Source: Caballeronia cordobensis
GTDB lineage: Bacteria; Pseudomonadota; Gammaproteobacteria; Burkholderiales; Burkholderiaceae
Direction of reading: 5' to 3'
DNA: 64,000 bases
Assembly (NCBI RefSeq): GCF_001544575.2
Contig: NZ_FCNY02000002.1
Coordinates: 1-64,000, forward strand
Of this stretch, positions 1 through 8,227 are shown one piece after another (the stretch's first letter is position 1; every line of letters starts with the position of its first letter). The position numbers were made by a program, and so were the translations under genes. Under the pieces are notes generated by a model that was given only the letters and a program-made list of their open reading frames with translations, made no database searches and had not been told where the DNA came from.

Positions 1-2
1 TA

Positions 3-35
3 GGCGTCGGTTTCTTGAGCATGGCGCTCATTTAA
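3..35 (+). CDS. 3' end of an upstream gene (partial)
   Basis: The first bases read in one frame as the last ten codons of a protein ending GVGFLSMALI followed by TAA, just before two strong terminator hairpins. The hydrophobic tail suggests a membrane protein, but too little is present to name it. Another frame or non-coding DNA is possible. Confidence 0.35.
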   Translation, partial: GVGFLSMALI

Positions 36-36
36 C

Positions 37-102
37 GACAAAGCCCTGGCAAGAGCCAGGGCTTTGTCAGCAGTCTGAGGGCACCGGTCGGTGCCCTTTT
101 TT
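37..102 (+). terminator. Double intrinsic terminator
   Basis: Two hairpins in series. The first is a perfect 14-bp stem (37-50 with 55-68, loop AAGA). The second is an 8-bp stem (79-86 with 89-96) followed by six T, a classic rho-independent terminator for the plus strand. They separate the gene entering from the left from the convergent aminotransferase gene, and the first stem can serve both strands. Confidence 0.85.
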
Positions 103-105
103 ATG

Positions 106-1299
106 TCATCGGCGGAACAAGGTGCCGAGCCGATCGACCGCTTCTTGCAGCTTCGCATACGCGGTGGCATACGAAACACGGATATAGCGCTGCGGCGCGT
201 GAAAGCCGAAGTCCATGCCGGGCACGAGCACGACGCCCGCGTCATGGAGCATCGAGTGCGTGAGTGCATCACTGTTGCCGGCGGCGGTGTGGTGGACGGT
301 GGTCGTGTCGGCGTAGACATAGAAGGCGCCGTCGGGCACGACCGGCACGCCAAAGCCGAGCGAGCGCAGCGCCGGCACGATGTAATCGCGCCGCCGCTTG
401 AATTCGAGCCGGCGCGCTTCGTAGATCGCGATGGTTTCAGGCTCGAAACACGCGAGCGCCGCATGCTGTGCGAGCGCCGACGCGCAGATGAACAGATTCT
501 GCGACAGCTTCTCGACCGCGCTCACCATCGCGTGCGGCACGACGAGCCAGCCGAGCCGCCAGCCGGTCATGTTGAAATACTTCGAGAAGCTGTTGACCGT
601 CACCACGTCGTCGCCGAAGGAGAGGGCGGAGACGGGCTTCGCGTCGTAGCTCAAGCCCTGATAGATCTCGTCGACGATCGTGAAGCCGCCGCGCGCGCGC
701 ACCGTCTCGACGATGCGCCGCAACTCGTCCGGTTCGATCGACGTGCCCGTCGGGTTCGACGGCGACGCGAGCAGCACGCCGCGCGTCTTGTCGTTCCAGT
801 GTTCCTCGACGTGCTCGGCCGTGAGTTGAAAACGCTCGGCCGGGCCGCTTGCGACGAGCACCGGCTTGCCATCCGCCGCCGACACGAAATGCCGGTTGCA
901 CGGATAGCACGGATCGGGCATCAGCACTTCGTCGCCGTTATCGACGAGCGCCATGCACGCGAGCAAAAGCGCCGCCGACGCGCCCGCCGTCACGACGATG
1001 CGCTCCGGATCGACCGTGAGGCCGAACGTATCGCGATAATGCCCCGCGATCGCTTCCCTCAGCGCGTGAATGCCGAGCGCGTTGGTGTACTGCGTGACGC
1101 CGCGCTTCAATGCGTCGGCGGCGGCGCGGGTGACGGGCTCGGGCGCAGTGAAATCCGGCTCGCCGATGCTCATGTGGATGACGTCGCGGCCCGCGCGTTC
1201 GAGCGCCTGAGCCTCTTTCATCAACTCCATCACGTAGAAAGGCTCGATCGCGCCGACGCGCGACGCGAGCCTGACGAGCGGTTCGGCGCTCTCGCTCAT
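106..1299 (-). CDS. PLP-dependent class I/II aminotransferase
   Basis: Fold-type I aminotransferase, 397 aa, cytoplasmic. The N-terminal IGEPDF segment, the substrate/PLP region SNPTGT near residues 181-186, and the PLP lysine K240 in NSFSKYFNMTGWRLGW are all present, so it should be active. The amino-acid substrate cannot be read from sequence; relatives are annotated as aspartate- or alanine-type transaminases. The ATG at 1299 overlaps the nusB TGA (TGATG), indicating translational coupling; a GTG one codon earlier is an alternative start. It is the last gene of the minus-strand ribBA-ribH-nusB run and ends at the double terminator. Confidence 0.93.
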   Translation of the reverse strand: MSESAEPLVRLASRVGAIEPFYVMELMKEAQALERAGRDVIHMSIGEPDFTAPEPVTRAAADALKRGVTQYTNALGIHALREAIAGHYRDTFGLTVDPERIVVTAGASAALLLACMALVDNGDEVLMPDPCYPCNRHFVSAADGKPVLVASGPAERFQLTAEHVEEHWNDKTRGVLLASPSNPTGTSIEPDELRRIVETVRARGGFTIVDEIYQGLSYDAKPVSALSFGDDVVTVNSFSKYFNMTGWRLGWLVVPHAMVSAVEKLSQNLFICASALAQHAALACFEPETIAIYEARRLEFKRRRDYIVPALRSLGFGVPVVPDGAFYVYADTTTVHHTAAGNSDALTHSMLHDAGVVLVPGMDFGFHAPQRYIRVSYATAYAKLQEAVDRLGTLFRR

Positions 1300-1736
1300 C
1301 ACGCGCCGCGCCCGCGCGCCTGCGCTTCGGTGGGGCGCATGACGACGGCGAGCTTGTCGAGCACGCCGTTCACGTATTTGTAGCCGTCCGAGCCGCCGAA
1401 GGTCTTCGTCAGTTCGACCGCTTCATTGATGACGACGCGATACGGCACGTCGATGTGATGCTTGAATTCGAACGCGGCGACCAGCAGCACGGCGCGCTCG
1501 ACCGGCGACAACTGCTCGATCGGTCGGTCCAAGCACGGCTGCAACTGCTCGGACAAGGCGTCGGACTCCTTGATCACGCCATGCAGGATCGCATCGAGAT
1601 GCGCCTGGTCGGCCTTGTCGAAGCCTTGCGCGCTGCGCAACTGCGCGTCGATTTCGCCGGCGGGCGCACCCGACAGCAGCCATTGATAAAGCCCTTGCGT
1701 CGCGAGTTCGCGCGAACGGCGTCGAGCGCTCTTCAT
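1299..1736 (-). CDS. nusB: Transcription antitermination factor NusB
   Basis: 145 aa, the normal NusB size. It begins with the Arg-rich [23 protein letters not shown] typical of proteobacterial NusB and contains the conserved segments [14 protein letters not shown] and [27 protein letters not shown]. NusB binds boxA RNA together with NusE (S10) and supports antitermination on rRNA operons. The ATG overlaps the ribH stop by 4 bases. Coupling to riboflavin genes is the standard proteobacterial arrangement. Confidence 0.97.
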   Translation of the reverse strand: MKSARRRSRELATQGLYQWLLSGAPAGEIDAQLRSAQGFDKADQAHLDAILHGVIKESDALSEQLQPCLDRPIEQLSPVERAVLLVAAFEFKHHIDVPYRVVINEAVELTKTFGGSDGYKYVNGVLDKLAVVMRPTEAQARGRGA

Positions 1737-2239
1737 GCGCGGTCCTCGTCTTCTTCTTCGTCTTCTTCATCGCCGTCGAGCTGTTCGAGCGCGACGGACA
1801 GATTCGCCATTTCGACCGCCACGCGTGCGGCGTCGCGGCCCTTTTCGGTCATGCGCGCGACGGCCTGCTCGTCGTTCTCGGTCGTCAGCACGGCGTTGGC
1901 CACCGGAATGCCGAAGTCGAGCGCGATACGCGAGATGCCCGAGCCGCTTTCGTTCGACACGAGTTCGAAGTGATACGTCTCGCCGCGCACGACGGCGCCG
2001 AGCGCGATGAGCGCGTCGAACTGGCCGGATTCGGCGAGCTTTTGCAGTGCGAGCGGAATTTCCAGCGCGCCGGGCACGGTGACGAGCAGCACGTCCTGGC
2101 CGATCACGCCGAGGCGTTCCAGTTCCTCGATGCACGCATCGGCGAGGCCGTTGCACACCGGTTCGTTAAAGCGCGACTGCACGATGCCGATGCGCAGGCC
2201 GTCGCCGTCGAGGTTCGGCTGATATTGTCCGATTTCCAT
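1733..2239 (-). CDS. ribH: 6,7-dimethyl-8-ribityllumazine synthase
   Basis: 168 aa, slightly longer than typical (about 155). It condenses 5-amino-6-ribitylaminouracil with 3,4-dihydroxy-2-butanone 4-phosphate, the penultimate step of riboflavin synthesis. Seen: VQSRFNEP near the N terminus, the PGALEIPLA loop, and the catalytic region [12 protein letters not shown]. The extra length is a strongly acidic C-terminal tail (about 12 Asp/Glu in the last 15 residues), discussed as a finding. It lies 34 bp after ribBA and overlaps nusB by 4 bases. Confidence 0.97.
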   Translation of the reverse strand: MEIGQYQPNLDGDGLRIGIVQSRFNEPVCNGLADACIEELERLGVIGQDVLLVTVPGALEIPLALQKLAESGQFDALIALGAVVRGETYHFELVSNESGSGISRIALDFGIPVANAVLTTENDEQAVARMTEKGRDAARVAVEMANLSVALEQLDGDEEDEEEDEDRA

Positions 2240-2273
2240 GAATGTTTTTTCCGTTGGTTCAGATAGTTTTGCG

Positions 2274-3455
2274 TCAGGCCGAGCGAAGCTGCGTAATGCT
2301 CAGATTGCCCGGATTGCCCGAATCGACGGGCGCGGCCGTCGCGGGGCAGCCGGGCATCGGCACGAAGCCCGTCACTTCGAGCCCGTAGCCCGACATGCTG
2401 CCGAGCTTGCGCGGATTCGCGAGCACCTGCATTTTGCCGACACCCAGATCGCGCAGGATCTGCGCGCCGATGCCGTAAGTCTTGAAGTCGATCGGGCGGC
2501 GCTTCAGTTCGGCAGCCTTGTCCTGCTGTTCGAAGGCGCGGAACACATCGATGAGATGTTCCTTCGTGTCGCCGCAGTTGAGCATGACGATCGCGCCGAG
2601 ATCGCGCGCGGCGATTTCCTTCATCGCGGCGTCGACGGTCCACGAATGGGTCGAGGAATCGATTTCGAGCAGATCGAGCACCGACAGCGGTTCGTGCACC
2701 CGCACCGGCGTTTCGCGGTCGGGGCGCGGCGTGCCGCGCACGAGCGCGATGTGCGGCGAGCGCGTCGGCTCGTCGCGATACAGCACCGCGCGGAACGGGC
2801 CGTGCGCGGTCTGCATCGTCCGCTCGCAGACTTTTTCGATGATCGATTCGGTGCGGCTGCGGTAATGGATCAGGTCGGCGATCGTGCCGATCTTGATGCC
2901 GTGCTGCTGGCTGAATTCGATGAGATCCGGCAGACGCGCCATTTCGCCGTCGTCCTTGATGATCTCGCAGATCACCGCGGCGGGCGTGAGCCCGGCGAGC
3001 GCCGTGAAATCGCAGCCGGCTTCGGTGTGGCCCGCGCGCACGAGCACGCCGCCCGGCTGCGCCATGATCGGGAATACGTGGCCGGGCTGCACGATGTGTT
3101 CGGCGCGCGCGTCGTGCGCGACCGCGGCGGCGATGGTTTTCGCGCGATCGGCGGCGGAAATGCCGGTCGTCACGCCTTCGGCCGCCTCGATGCTCACCGT
3201 GAACGCCGTGCCGTACTGCGTGCCGTTGCGATGCGTCATGAGCGGCAGGTTCAGTTGCCTGCAGCGTTCCTGCGTGAGCGTGAGGCAGACGAGGCCGCGG
3301 CCGTGCTTCGCCATGAAGTTGATGGCTTCGGGCGTGACGAATTCGGCGGCGATGACGAGATCGCCTTCATTCTCGCGGTCTTCTTCGTCGACGAGGATCA
3401 CCATCCGGCCGGCTTTCAGTTCAGCGATGATCTCAGGAGTGGAGGCGAGCGACAT
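2274..3455 (-). CDS. ribBA: DHBP synthase with degenerate GTP cyclohydrolase II domain (RibBX type)
   Basis: 393 aa. Residues 1 to about 205 form a complete 3,4-dihydroxy-2-butanone 4-phosphate synthase: the acidic [10 protein letters not shown] (23-32) and the Ala/Gly-rich [19 protein letters not shown] segment are intact. The C-terminal half aligns with GTP cyclohydrolase II ([35 protein letters not shown]) but lacks the zinc-binding Cys cluster: where RibA has S-E-C-L-T-G-D and R-C-D-C, this protein has [16 protein letters not shown]. It is therefore probably RibB-active only, like the RibBX variant described in Proteobacteria. A separate ribA is expected elsewhere. No FMN riboswitch core was recognised upstream. 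Confidence 0.93.
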   Translation of the reverse strand: MSLASTPEIIAELKAGRMVILVDEEDRENEGDLVIAAEFVTPEAINFMAKHGRGLVCLTLTQERCRQLNLPLMTHRNGTQYGTAFTVSIEAAEGVTTGISAADRAKTIAAAVAHDARAEHIVQPGHVFPIMAQPGGVLVRAGHTEAGCDFTALAGLTPAAVICEIIKDDGEMARLPDLIEFSQQHGIKIGTIADLIHYRSRTESIIEKVCERTMQTAHGPFRAVLYRDEPTRSPHIALVRGTPRPDRETPVRVHEPLSVLDLLEIDSSTHSWTVDAAMKEIAARDLGAIVMLNCGDTKEHLIDVFRAFEQQDKAAELKRRPIDFKTYGIGAQILRDLGVGKMQVLANPRKLGSMSGYGLEVTGFVPMPGCPATAAPVDSGNPGNLSITQLRSA

Positions 3456-3636
3456 GGTGACGTCCCGTGCGGGGTCCGGTTTGGGGAAAGCGCGTATTTT
3501 ACGCCACGGCCGATGGACAGTCGTTGAAATCGGCGGCGTTTCTCCAGTGGAGTTTTCCTAACCCATTCGGACGAATGGCGCCGTAGCAGCGGTACTGCGA
3601 CACTGGCGTCATCTCAATTCAAACAGGTGCGAATTT

Positions 3637-3654
3637 TGTACAATGCTCAGTACA
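3637..3654 (+). promoter_or_regulatory. Candidate YefM/Phd-type operator (paired TGTACA half sites)
   Basis: TGTACA at 3637-3642 and AGTACA at 3649-3654 have centres 12 bp apart, 22 bp before the antitoxin ATG. The E. coli YefM operator is described as two TGTACA-core palindromes 12 bp centre to centre, so this is a good candidate autoregulatory site. Confidence 0.65.
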
Positions 3655-3675
3655 TTAAATCGAATGGAGCCGGCC

Positions 3676-3999
3676 ATGGCTTACACCGCAAAGGACATCA
3701 TCCCGCTGTCGCAGGCGCGCGCCAATCTCTCCGAACTCGTCGACGAGGTGCGCGGCGGGACTGAAAAAATCATCACGAAAAATGGAGAGAGCTGCGCCGC
3801 GCTGATCAGCACGGAGAAGCTCGAGATGTACTACCGAATGGAACGCAATCGAATCCACATGTTGCTGCTGCAAGATGCCCTCGCAGGCCTGGACGATCTC
3901 AAGACCGGGCGACACGAAGATGCCGACGACTATTTCAAACGCCTGAGGGCGCGTTTGAAGGCAGGGCGCGAAGAAGGCGGAGGCGCGGACCGTGAATGA
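3676..3999 (+). CDS. Phd/YefM family antitoxin
   Basis: 107 aa. The N-terminal part (IIPLSQARANLSELVDEVRGGTEKIITKNGESCAALIS, about residues 7-45) is the Phd/YefM DNA-binding fold; the charged C-terminal half (about 50-107) should wrap the toxin. The ATG at 3676 is chosen for its GGAG 7 bases upstream; the in-frame ATG at 3643 lies inside the operator and lacks a ribosome site. Its stop overlaps the toxin start by 8 bases. The pair is on the strand opposite to the surrounding riboflavin genes, suggesting acquisition. Confidence 0.9.
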   Translation: MAYTAKDIIPLSQARANLSELVDEVRGGTEKIITKNGESCAALISTEKLEMYYRMERNRIHMLLLQDALAGLDDLKTGRHEDADDYFKRLRARLKAGREEGGGADRE

Positions 4000-4393
4000 T
4001 GAACGAAAGCGCTTTTCCGTGCGCATCATGGGCTGTTTCGACACGCGGCTCACGGATATCGAGCGGCACTGCGATCGAACCGGCCGTCTGCAGGCCTTTG
4101 ATCTGCTGGTCGAATCGCTTCACGACCGGGCGCTGCCGCTGTTGCGCAGGTTTCCCGCAATCGGCCGGCGCGTGCTGAATACGAACCCCGACACGGTTCA
4201 CGCGCTACTGGCGTATGAGCAGATCGTCGAGGCCACGGTCGTTGCGAGCAGCGCGCCGGAGCTGCGCGAGTATATTTTCGACGACTATGTTCTGCTTTAT
4301 TTGCTGACGGACGACACGATCTATCTCGTGTCGATCCGTCACAGCAAGGAAGTGTCGTTCGACTTCGAATACCTGTGGGGAGCCGAGCGCTGA
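3992..4393 (+). CDS. RelE/ParE superfamily toxin
   Basis: 133 aa, longer than a minimal RelE/ParE (about 90-100). The C-terminal part, with YIFDDYVLLYLLTDDTIYLVSIRHSKEVSFDFEYLW, has the strand pattern of the family (a Tyr/Asp strand, then D-x-I-x-L-x-x-I-x-H). Start GTG at 3992, preceded by GGAGG with an 8-base spacer and overlapping the antitoxin gene by 8 bases. Context with a Phd/YefM antitoxin supports a type II toxin. The target (ribosome-bound mRNA as for RelE/YoeB, or gyrase as for ParE) cannot be read here. It ends 22 bp from the convergent ribE end. Confidence 0.8.
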   Translation: MNDERKRFSVRIMGCFDTRLTDIERHCDRTGRLQAFDLLVESLHDRALPLLRRFPAIGRRVLNTNPDTVHALLAYEQIVEATVVASSAPELREYIFDDYVLLYLLTDDTIYLVSIRHSKEVSFDFEYLWGAER

Positions 4394-4415
4394 CATCGCA
4401 TCGGCAGCAACCTCG

Positions 4416-5027
4416 TTACCCCGCGCTCATCATCCGCTCGACATACCGCGCGATCAGATCGATCTCCAGATTGACCTTCGCGCCTTTCGACAGAGCGTTG
4501 AGCGTCGTCACTTCGACGGTATGCGGAATCAGGTTGATGGAGAATTCGCAGCCATCGGCGCGGTCGCTGACCGAGTTCACCGTGAGACTCACGCCGTTCA
4601 CCGTCACCGAGCCCTTGTAGGCCAGATACTTGCCGATCTCCTTCGGCGCGACGATGCGCAATTCGTGCGACTCGCCGACAGGCTCGAACTTCGACACGAC
4701 ACCGAGCCCATCCACGTGACCGGACACGAGATGCCCGCCCAGCCGGTCGTGCGCGCGCAAGGCCTTTTCCAGATTCACCTTGGCGCCCGCATCGCCGAGA
4801 CCGACGGTCTTGTTCAGGCTTTCGCGCGACACGTCGACGTCGAAGGCGTCAGCGGACTTCTGAATCACCGTCATGCACGCGCCCTGAATGGCGATGCTGT
4901 CGCCGAGCTCGACGTCGGCGAGATCGAGGCCGCCCGCCGCGACCGTCAGACGAACGCCCGCTTCCTCCGCGCCGAGCGGCGTGACTTTTTCGATGCGGCC
5001 CACCGCCGCGACAATTCCTGTAAACAT
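4416..5027 (-). CDS. ribE: Riboflavin synthase, alpha subunit
   Basis: 203 aa, standard length. It starts with the diagnostic MFTGIVAAVGRIEKV and has two homologous lumazine-binding barrels. The second repeat is marked by LVSGHVDGLGVV and KGSVTVNGVSLTVNSV. It dismutates two 6,7-dimethyl-8-ribityllumazine molecules to riboflavin plus the ribitylaminouracil that RibH reuses. It lies 27 bp downstream of ribD on the same strand. In relatives ribBA follows directly; here a toxin-antitoxin pair intervenes. Confidence 0.97.
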   Translation of the reverse strand: MFTGIVAAVGRIEKVTPLGAEEAGVRLTVAAGGLDLADVELGDSIAIQGACMTVIQKSADAFDVDVSRESLNKTVGLGDAGAKVNLEKALRAHDRLGGHLVSGHVDGLGVVSKFEPVGESHELRIVAPKEIGKYLAYKGSVTVNGVSLTVNSVSDRADGCEFSINLIPHTVEVTTLNALSKGAKVNLEIDLIARYVERMMSAG

Positions 5028-5054
5028 CGGCTAGCTTCCTTGAATCGTAGGTAA

Positions 5055-6167
5055 TCAGTTCGCGACGTTCGCCTCTGCGAAGCGCGCGAGAATGCGCAGA
5101 TCGTCGCCGAGCCGGTCGATGCGATGAAACTTCAGATGCGGCCGCGCATCGAGCGTTTCGGGCGGCGCGAAGTCGAACATGCCGGGCGCGCTGCCGAGCA
5201 GGCTCGGCGCGAGATAGACCAGCAGTTCGTCGACGCAGCCCTCGCGCAACAGCGAGCCGTTCAGCTTGTGGCCCGCTTCGACGTGCAATTCGTTGATGCC
5301 GCGATCCGCGAGCGCCGTGAGCATGGCGGGCAGATCGACCTTGCCGTGCTCGTTCGAAAGCTCGATCGGCTCCGCGCCTTTTTCGCGCAGCGCGTCGATG
5401 CGCGCGGGTTCGGCGTCGGCTGCGTGGAAAATCCACGGCGGCGCGCCGTCGAGGATGCGCGCGTGGAGCGGCACGTCCAGACGGCTGTCGATCAACACGC
5501 GCTGCGGCTGACGCGGCGTGTCCACCGCGCGCACGGTCAGTTGCGGATCGTCCTCGCGCACCGTGCCGATGCCCGTCAGGATCGCGCAGGCGCGGGCGCG
5601 CCACGCGTGGCCATCGGCGCGCGCGTCTTCGCCCGTGATCCACTGGCTTTCGCCCGAAGGCAGGCCGGTGCGGCCGTCGAGCGTCGCCGCGACCTTCATG
5701 CGCACCCACGGACGGCGGCGCGTCATGCGCGACACGAAGCCGATGTTCATTTCCTGCGCCTCGTTCGCGAGCAGGCCGCAGCGCACATCGATGCCCGCGT
5801 CGCGCAGCATCGCGAGACCGCGGCCGGACACGGCCGGATTCGGATCTTCCATCGCGGCGATGACTTTCTCGACGCGCGCATCGATCAGCGCATGCGTGCA
5901 CGGCGGCGTGCGCCCGAAGTGGCTGCACGGTTCGAGCGACACGTACGCCGTCGCGCCGCGCGGGTCCTTGCCGCGCGAACGGGCGTCTTTCAGCGCCTGC
6001 ACTTCGGCATGATCCTGACCGGCCGGCTGCGTAAAGCCCATGCCGATCACTTCGCCGTTCTTGACGAGCACGCAGCCGACGCGCGGATTCGGCGTCGTCG
6101 TGTACATGCCCTTCGAGGCGAGCGCGAGCGCGCGCTCCATGTGGGTGAAGTCGGTTTGCGAGAACAT
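5055..6167 (-). CDS. ribD: Bifunctional pyrimidine deaminase/reductase RibD
   Basis: 370 aa. The N-terminal deaminase domain (about 1-150) carries the zinc motif H-A-E and PCSHFGRTPPC, plus TPNPRVGCVLV. The C-terminal NADPH-dependent reductase domain (about 150-370) includes MKVAATLDGRTGLPSGESQWITG and VEAGHKLNGSLL. It catalyses the second and third steps after GTP cyclohydrolase II. The start ATG at 6167 gives MFSQTDFTHMERAL; an upstream in-frame extension would run into hemL. The gap to the hemL stop is only 19 bp. Confidence 0.96.
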   Translation of the reverse strand: MFSQTDFTHMERALALASKGMYTTTPNPRVGCVLVKNGEVIGMGFTQPAGQDHAEVQALKDARSRGKDPRGATAYVSLEPCSHFGRTPPCTHALIDARVEKVIAAMEDPNPAVSGRGLAMLRDAGIDVRCGLLANEAQEMNIGFVSRMTRRRPWVRMKVAATLDGRTGLPSGESQWITGEDARADGHAWRARACAILTGIGTVREDDPQLTVRAVDTPRQPQRVLIDSRLDVPLHARILDGAPPWIFHAADAEPARIDALREKGAEPIELSNEHGKVDLPAMLTALADRGINELHVEAGHKLNGSLLREGCVDELLVYLAPSLLGSAPGMFDFAPPETLDARPHLKFHRIDRLGDDLRILARFAEANVAN

Positions 6168-6186
6168 CGGCGCGGCCCGGAAAGCG

Positions 6187-7470
6187 TCAGGCCGCGAGCG
6201 ACGCGAATGCGCCGCGCGCCGCGTCGAGGGTCGCGTCGATGACGGCGTCGTCGTGCGCGCTCGACACAAAGCCCGCTTCGAACGCGGACGGCGCGAAGTA
6301 CACACCGGCGTCGAGCATCGCGTGGAAGAACGCGTTGAAGCGCTTCGTGTCGCCTTGCTGGATCTGCGCGAAGCTGCCCGGCACGTCGTTCATGAAGTAG
6401 AGGCCGAACATGCCGCCGATGGAATCGGCGGAGAAGGGCACTTTGGCGTCGCGGGCGGCGTTCGCGAGGCCATCGACGAGCTTGCGCGTTTGTTTTGCCA
6501 GCTCCTCGTAGAAGCCGGGGCGCTGGATCAACTGTAATGTCTTGAGACCCGCGGCCACCGCGATCGGATTGCCCGACAGCGTGCCCGCCTGATAGACGCC
6601 GCCGAGCGGCGCGAGATGCGCCATGATGTCGCGCCGTCCGCCGAAGGCCGCCGCCGGCATGCCGCCGCCGATGACCTTGCCGAGGCAGGTGAGATCCGGC
6701 TTGATGCCGTAGACCTGCTGCGCGCCGCCGAGCGCGACGCGAAAGCCGCACATGACTTCGTCGAAAATCAGGACCGCGCCGTACTCGTTGCAGCGCTCGC
6801 GCAGCGCATTCAGGAACTCGGGCGTCGCGCGCACGAGGTTCATGTTGCCCGCGACCGGCTCGACGATCACCGAGGCGATTTCCGCGCCGAACGCCGCGAA
6901 CGCTTCGTTCAGTTGCTCGACGTTGTTGTATTCGAGCACGGTCGTGTGCTTCGCGATATCGGCGGGCACGCCCGCGGAAGTCGGATTGCCGAACGTGAGC
7001 AGGCCGGAGCCGGCCTTCACGAGCAGGCTGTCCGCATGACCGTGATAGCAGCCCTCGAACTTGATGATACGGCTGCGGTTGGTGAAGCCGCGCGCGAGAC
7101 GCAGTGCGCTCATGGTCGCTTCGGTGCCGGACGACACCATGCGCACCTGTTCGATCGACGGCACGAGCTTGCAGATTTCCTCGGCGATTTCGATTTCGGC
7201 TTCGGTCGGCGCGCCGAACGAGAAGCCGTTCGCGAGCACGCGCTGGACGGCGTCGAGCACTTCGGGATGCACGTGGCCGAGGATCATCGGGCCCCACGAG
7301 CCGATGTAGTCGATGTAGCGCTTGCCCTCGGCGTCCCAGAGGTACGGCCCCTCTGCGCGCTCGATGAAACGCGGCGTGCCGCCGACCGAGCGGAACGCCC
7401 GCACCGGCGAGTTCACGCCGCCAGGAATGGTTCGCTGGGCGCGTTCGAAGAGAGCTTGATTCTTGGACAT
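6187..7470 (-). CDS. hemL: Glutamate-1-semialdehyde 2,1-aminomutase
   Basis: 427 aa, exactly the usual length. It converts glutamate-1-semialdehyde to 5-aminolevulinate in the C5 heme pathway. Seen: [12 protein letters not shown] at the N terminus, [33 protein letters not shown], and the PLP-lysine motif [16 protein letters not shown] near residue 265. The start at 7470 ([12 protein letters not shown]) is the family start; the longer in-frame stretch upstream has no support. It is probably the first gene of the hemL-ribD-ribE transcript. Confidence 0.97.
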   Translation of the reverse strand: MSKNQALFERAQRTIPGGVNSPVRAFRSVGGTPRFIERAEGPYLWDAEGKRYIDYIGSWGPMILGHVHPEVLDAVQRVLANGFSFGAPTEAEIEIAEEICKLVPSIEQVRMVSSGTEATMSALRLARGFTNRSRIIKFEGCYHGHADSLLVKAGSGLLTFGNPTSAGVPADIAKHTTVLEYNNVEQLNEAFAAFGAEIASVIVEPVAGNMNLVRATPEFLNALRERCNEYGAVLIFDEVMCGFRVALGGAQQVYGIKPDLTCLGKVIGGGMPAAAFGGRRDIMAHLAPLGGVYQAGTLSGNPIAVAAGLKTLQLIQRPGFYEELAKQTRKLVDGLANAARDAKVPFSADSIGGMFGLYFMNDVPGSFAQIQQGDTKRFNAFFHAMLDAGVYFAPSAFEAGFVSSAHDDAVIDATLDAARGAFASLAA

Positions 7471-7627
7471 GGAGAAAGCCTGCGCTGAAAGTGGATGCGG
7501 GAGTCGCGGGAGGCGGCCGGACGCGAAAGCGGCGAGGAACGCAGCGCGCAAGGCGCGCGGGCCGACGCGAAAACGATGCTGAAATTGTACCGGAGTCGAT
7601 GCGAACGGGCCGTGTCGTTTCAGGCGT

Positions 7628-8080
7628 CTAGGCCCGCGATGGCCGCCGCCCGGTGCGTTCGGTCCAGAGCTTTTCCAGCGCGCCTTCCGCCATCGGCTTG
7701 ATGAGCGTGCCGGACATTTGCGCGTCCCATGTCTGCACCGAGAACGGATGCGCCCGCAGTTCGTCGCGCGTGACGACGACTTTTTCGTGCGCATCGGCCA
7801 GAAAGTCGTACACGAAATCGATGCACAGCCGATAGCCGCGCTTGCTGCCGGCATCGGGCACTTCGTAGGGCGCGCGCGTCACCCAGCCCGACGCGAATAC
7901 GCCCTTCGGTTCCTGCGACACGCGATGCACGAACACGCGATCGCCCGGCATCAGCCCGCGCGCGGTGCCGCAGCCCCAGACGTCGGCGACCGCTTCGCCC
8001 GCCGCGACACGCCGCGCGAAATCGGGCAACTCGGGCCACGGCCACTTTTTGGGGCTCCAGATCAGCAGAAAGGCGGTCAT
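7628..8080 (-). CDS. EVE-domain (PUA-like) protein
   Basis: 150 aa. The opening [38 protein letters not shown] followed by [25 protein letters not shown] matches the EVE fold, which binds modified bases in DNA or RNA. In many relatives this type of domain precedes an HNH nuclease in modification-dependent restriction enzymes; here it stands alone with only a short C-terminal tail. The start at 8080 is preferred over a 54-base extension. It lies 157 bp upstream of hemL on the same strand. Molecular role unknown. Confidence 0.8.
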   Translation of the reverse strand: MTAFLLIWSPKKWPWPELPDFARRVAAGEAVADVWGCGTARGLMPGDRVFVHRVSQEPKGVFASGWVTRAPYEVPDAGSKRGYRLCIDFVYDFLADAHEKVVVTRDELRAHPFSVQTWDAQMSGTLIKPMAEGALEKLWTERTGRRPSRA

Positions 8081-8227
8081 CGGTTCGATGAGACGGGTGA
8101 AGAAGAGCGAAGAGCTTAGCGCAACGTGCCGCACAGGGCCGGATCGCGACGAGGCGTCGCGTACAATGATTGCTCCTTACGCTGCCGAAAGGCTGCGTGA
8201 CCTCGACACTCCCCCTCCCGCGAACCC

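Noticed and set aside
91..1383. Long plus-strand open frame opposite the aminotransferase gene
   Set aside because: Arg/His-rich product mirroring the GC-rich gene on the other strand; no ribosome site or family features. Many similar antisense frames across the window were left out for the same reason.
3456..3636. FMN riboswitch upstream of ribBA
   Set aside because: Checked for the conserved RFN core elements on the minus strand; none found in the short gap before the toxin-antitoxin pair.
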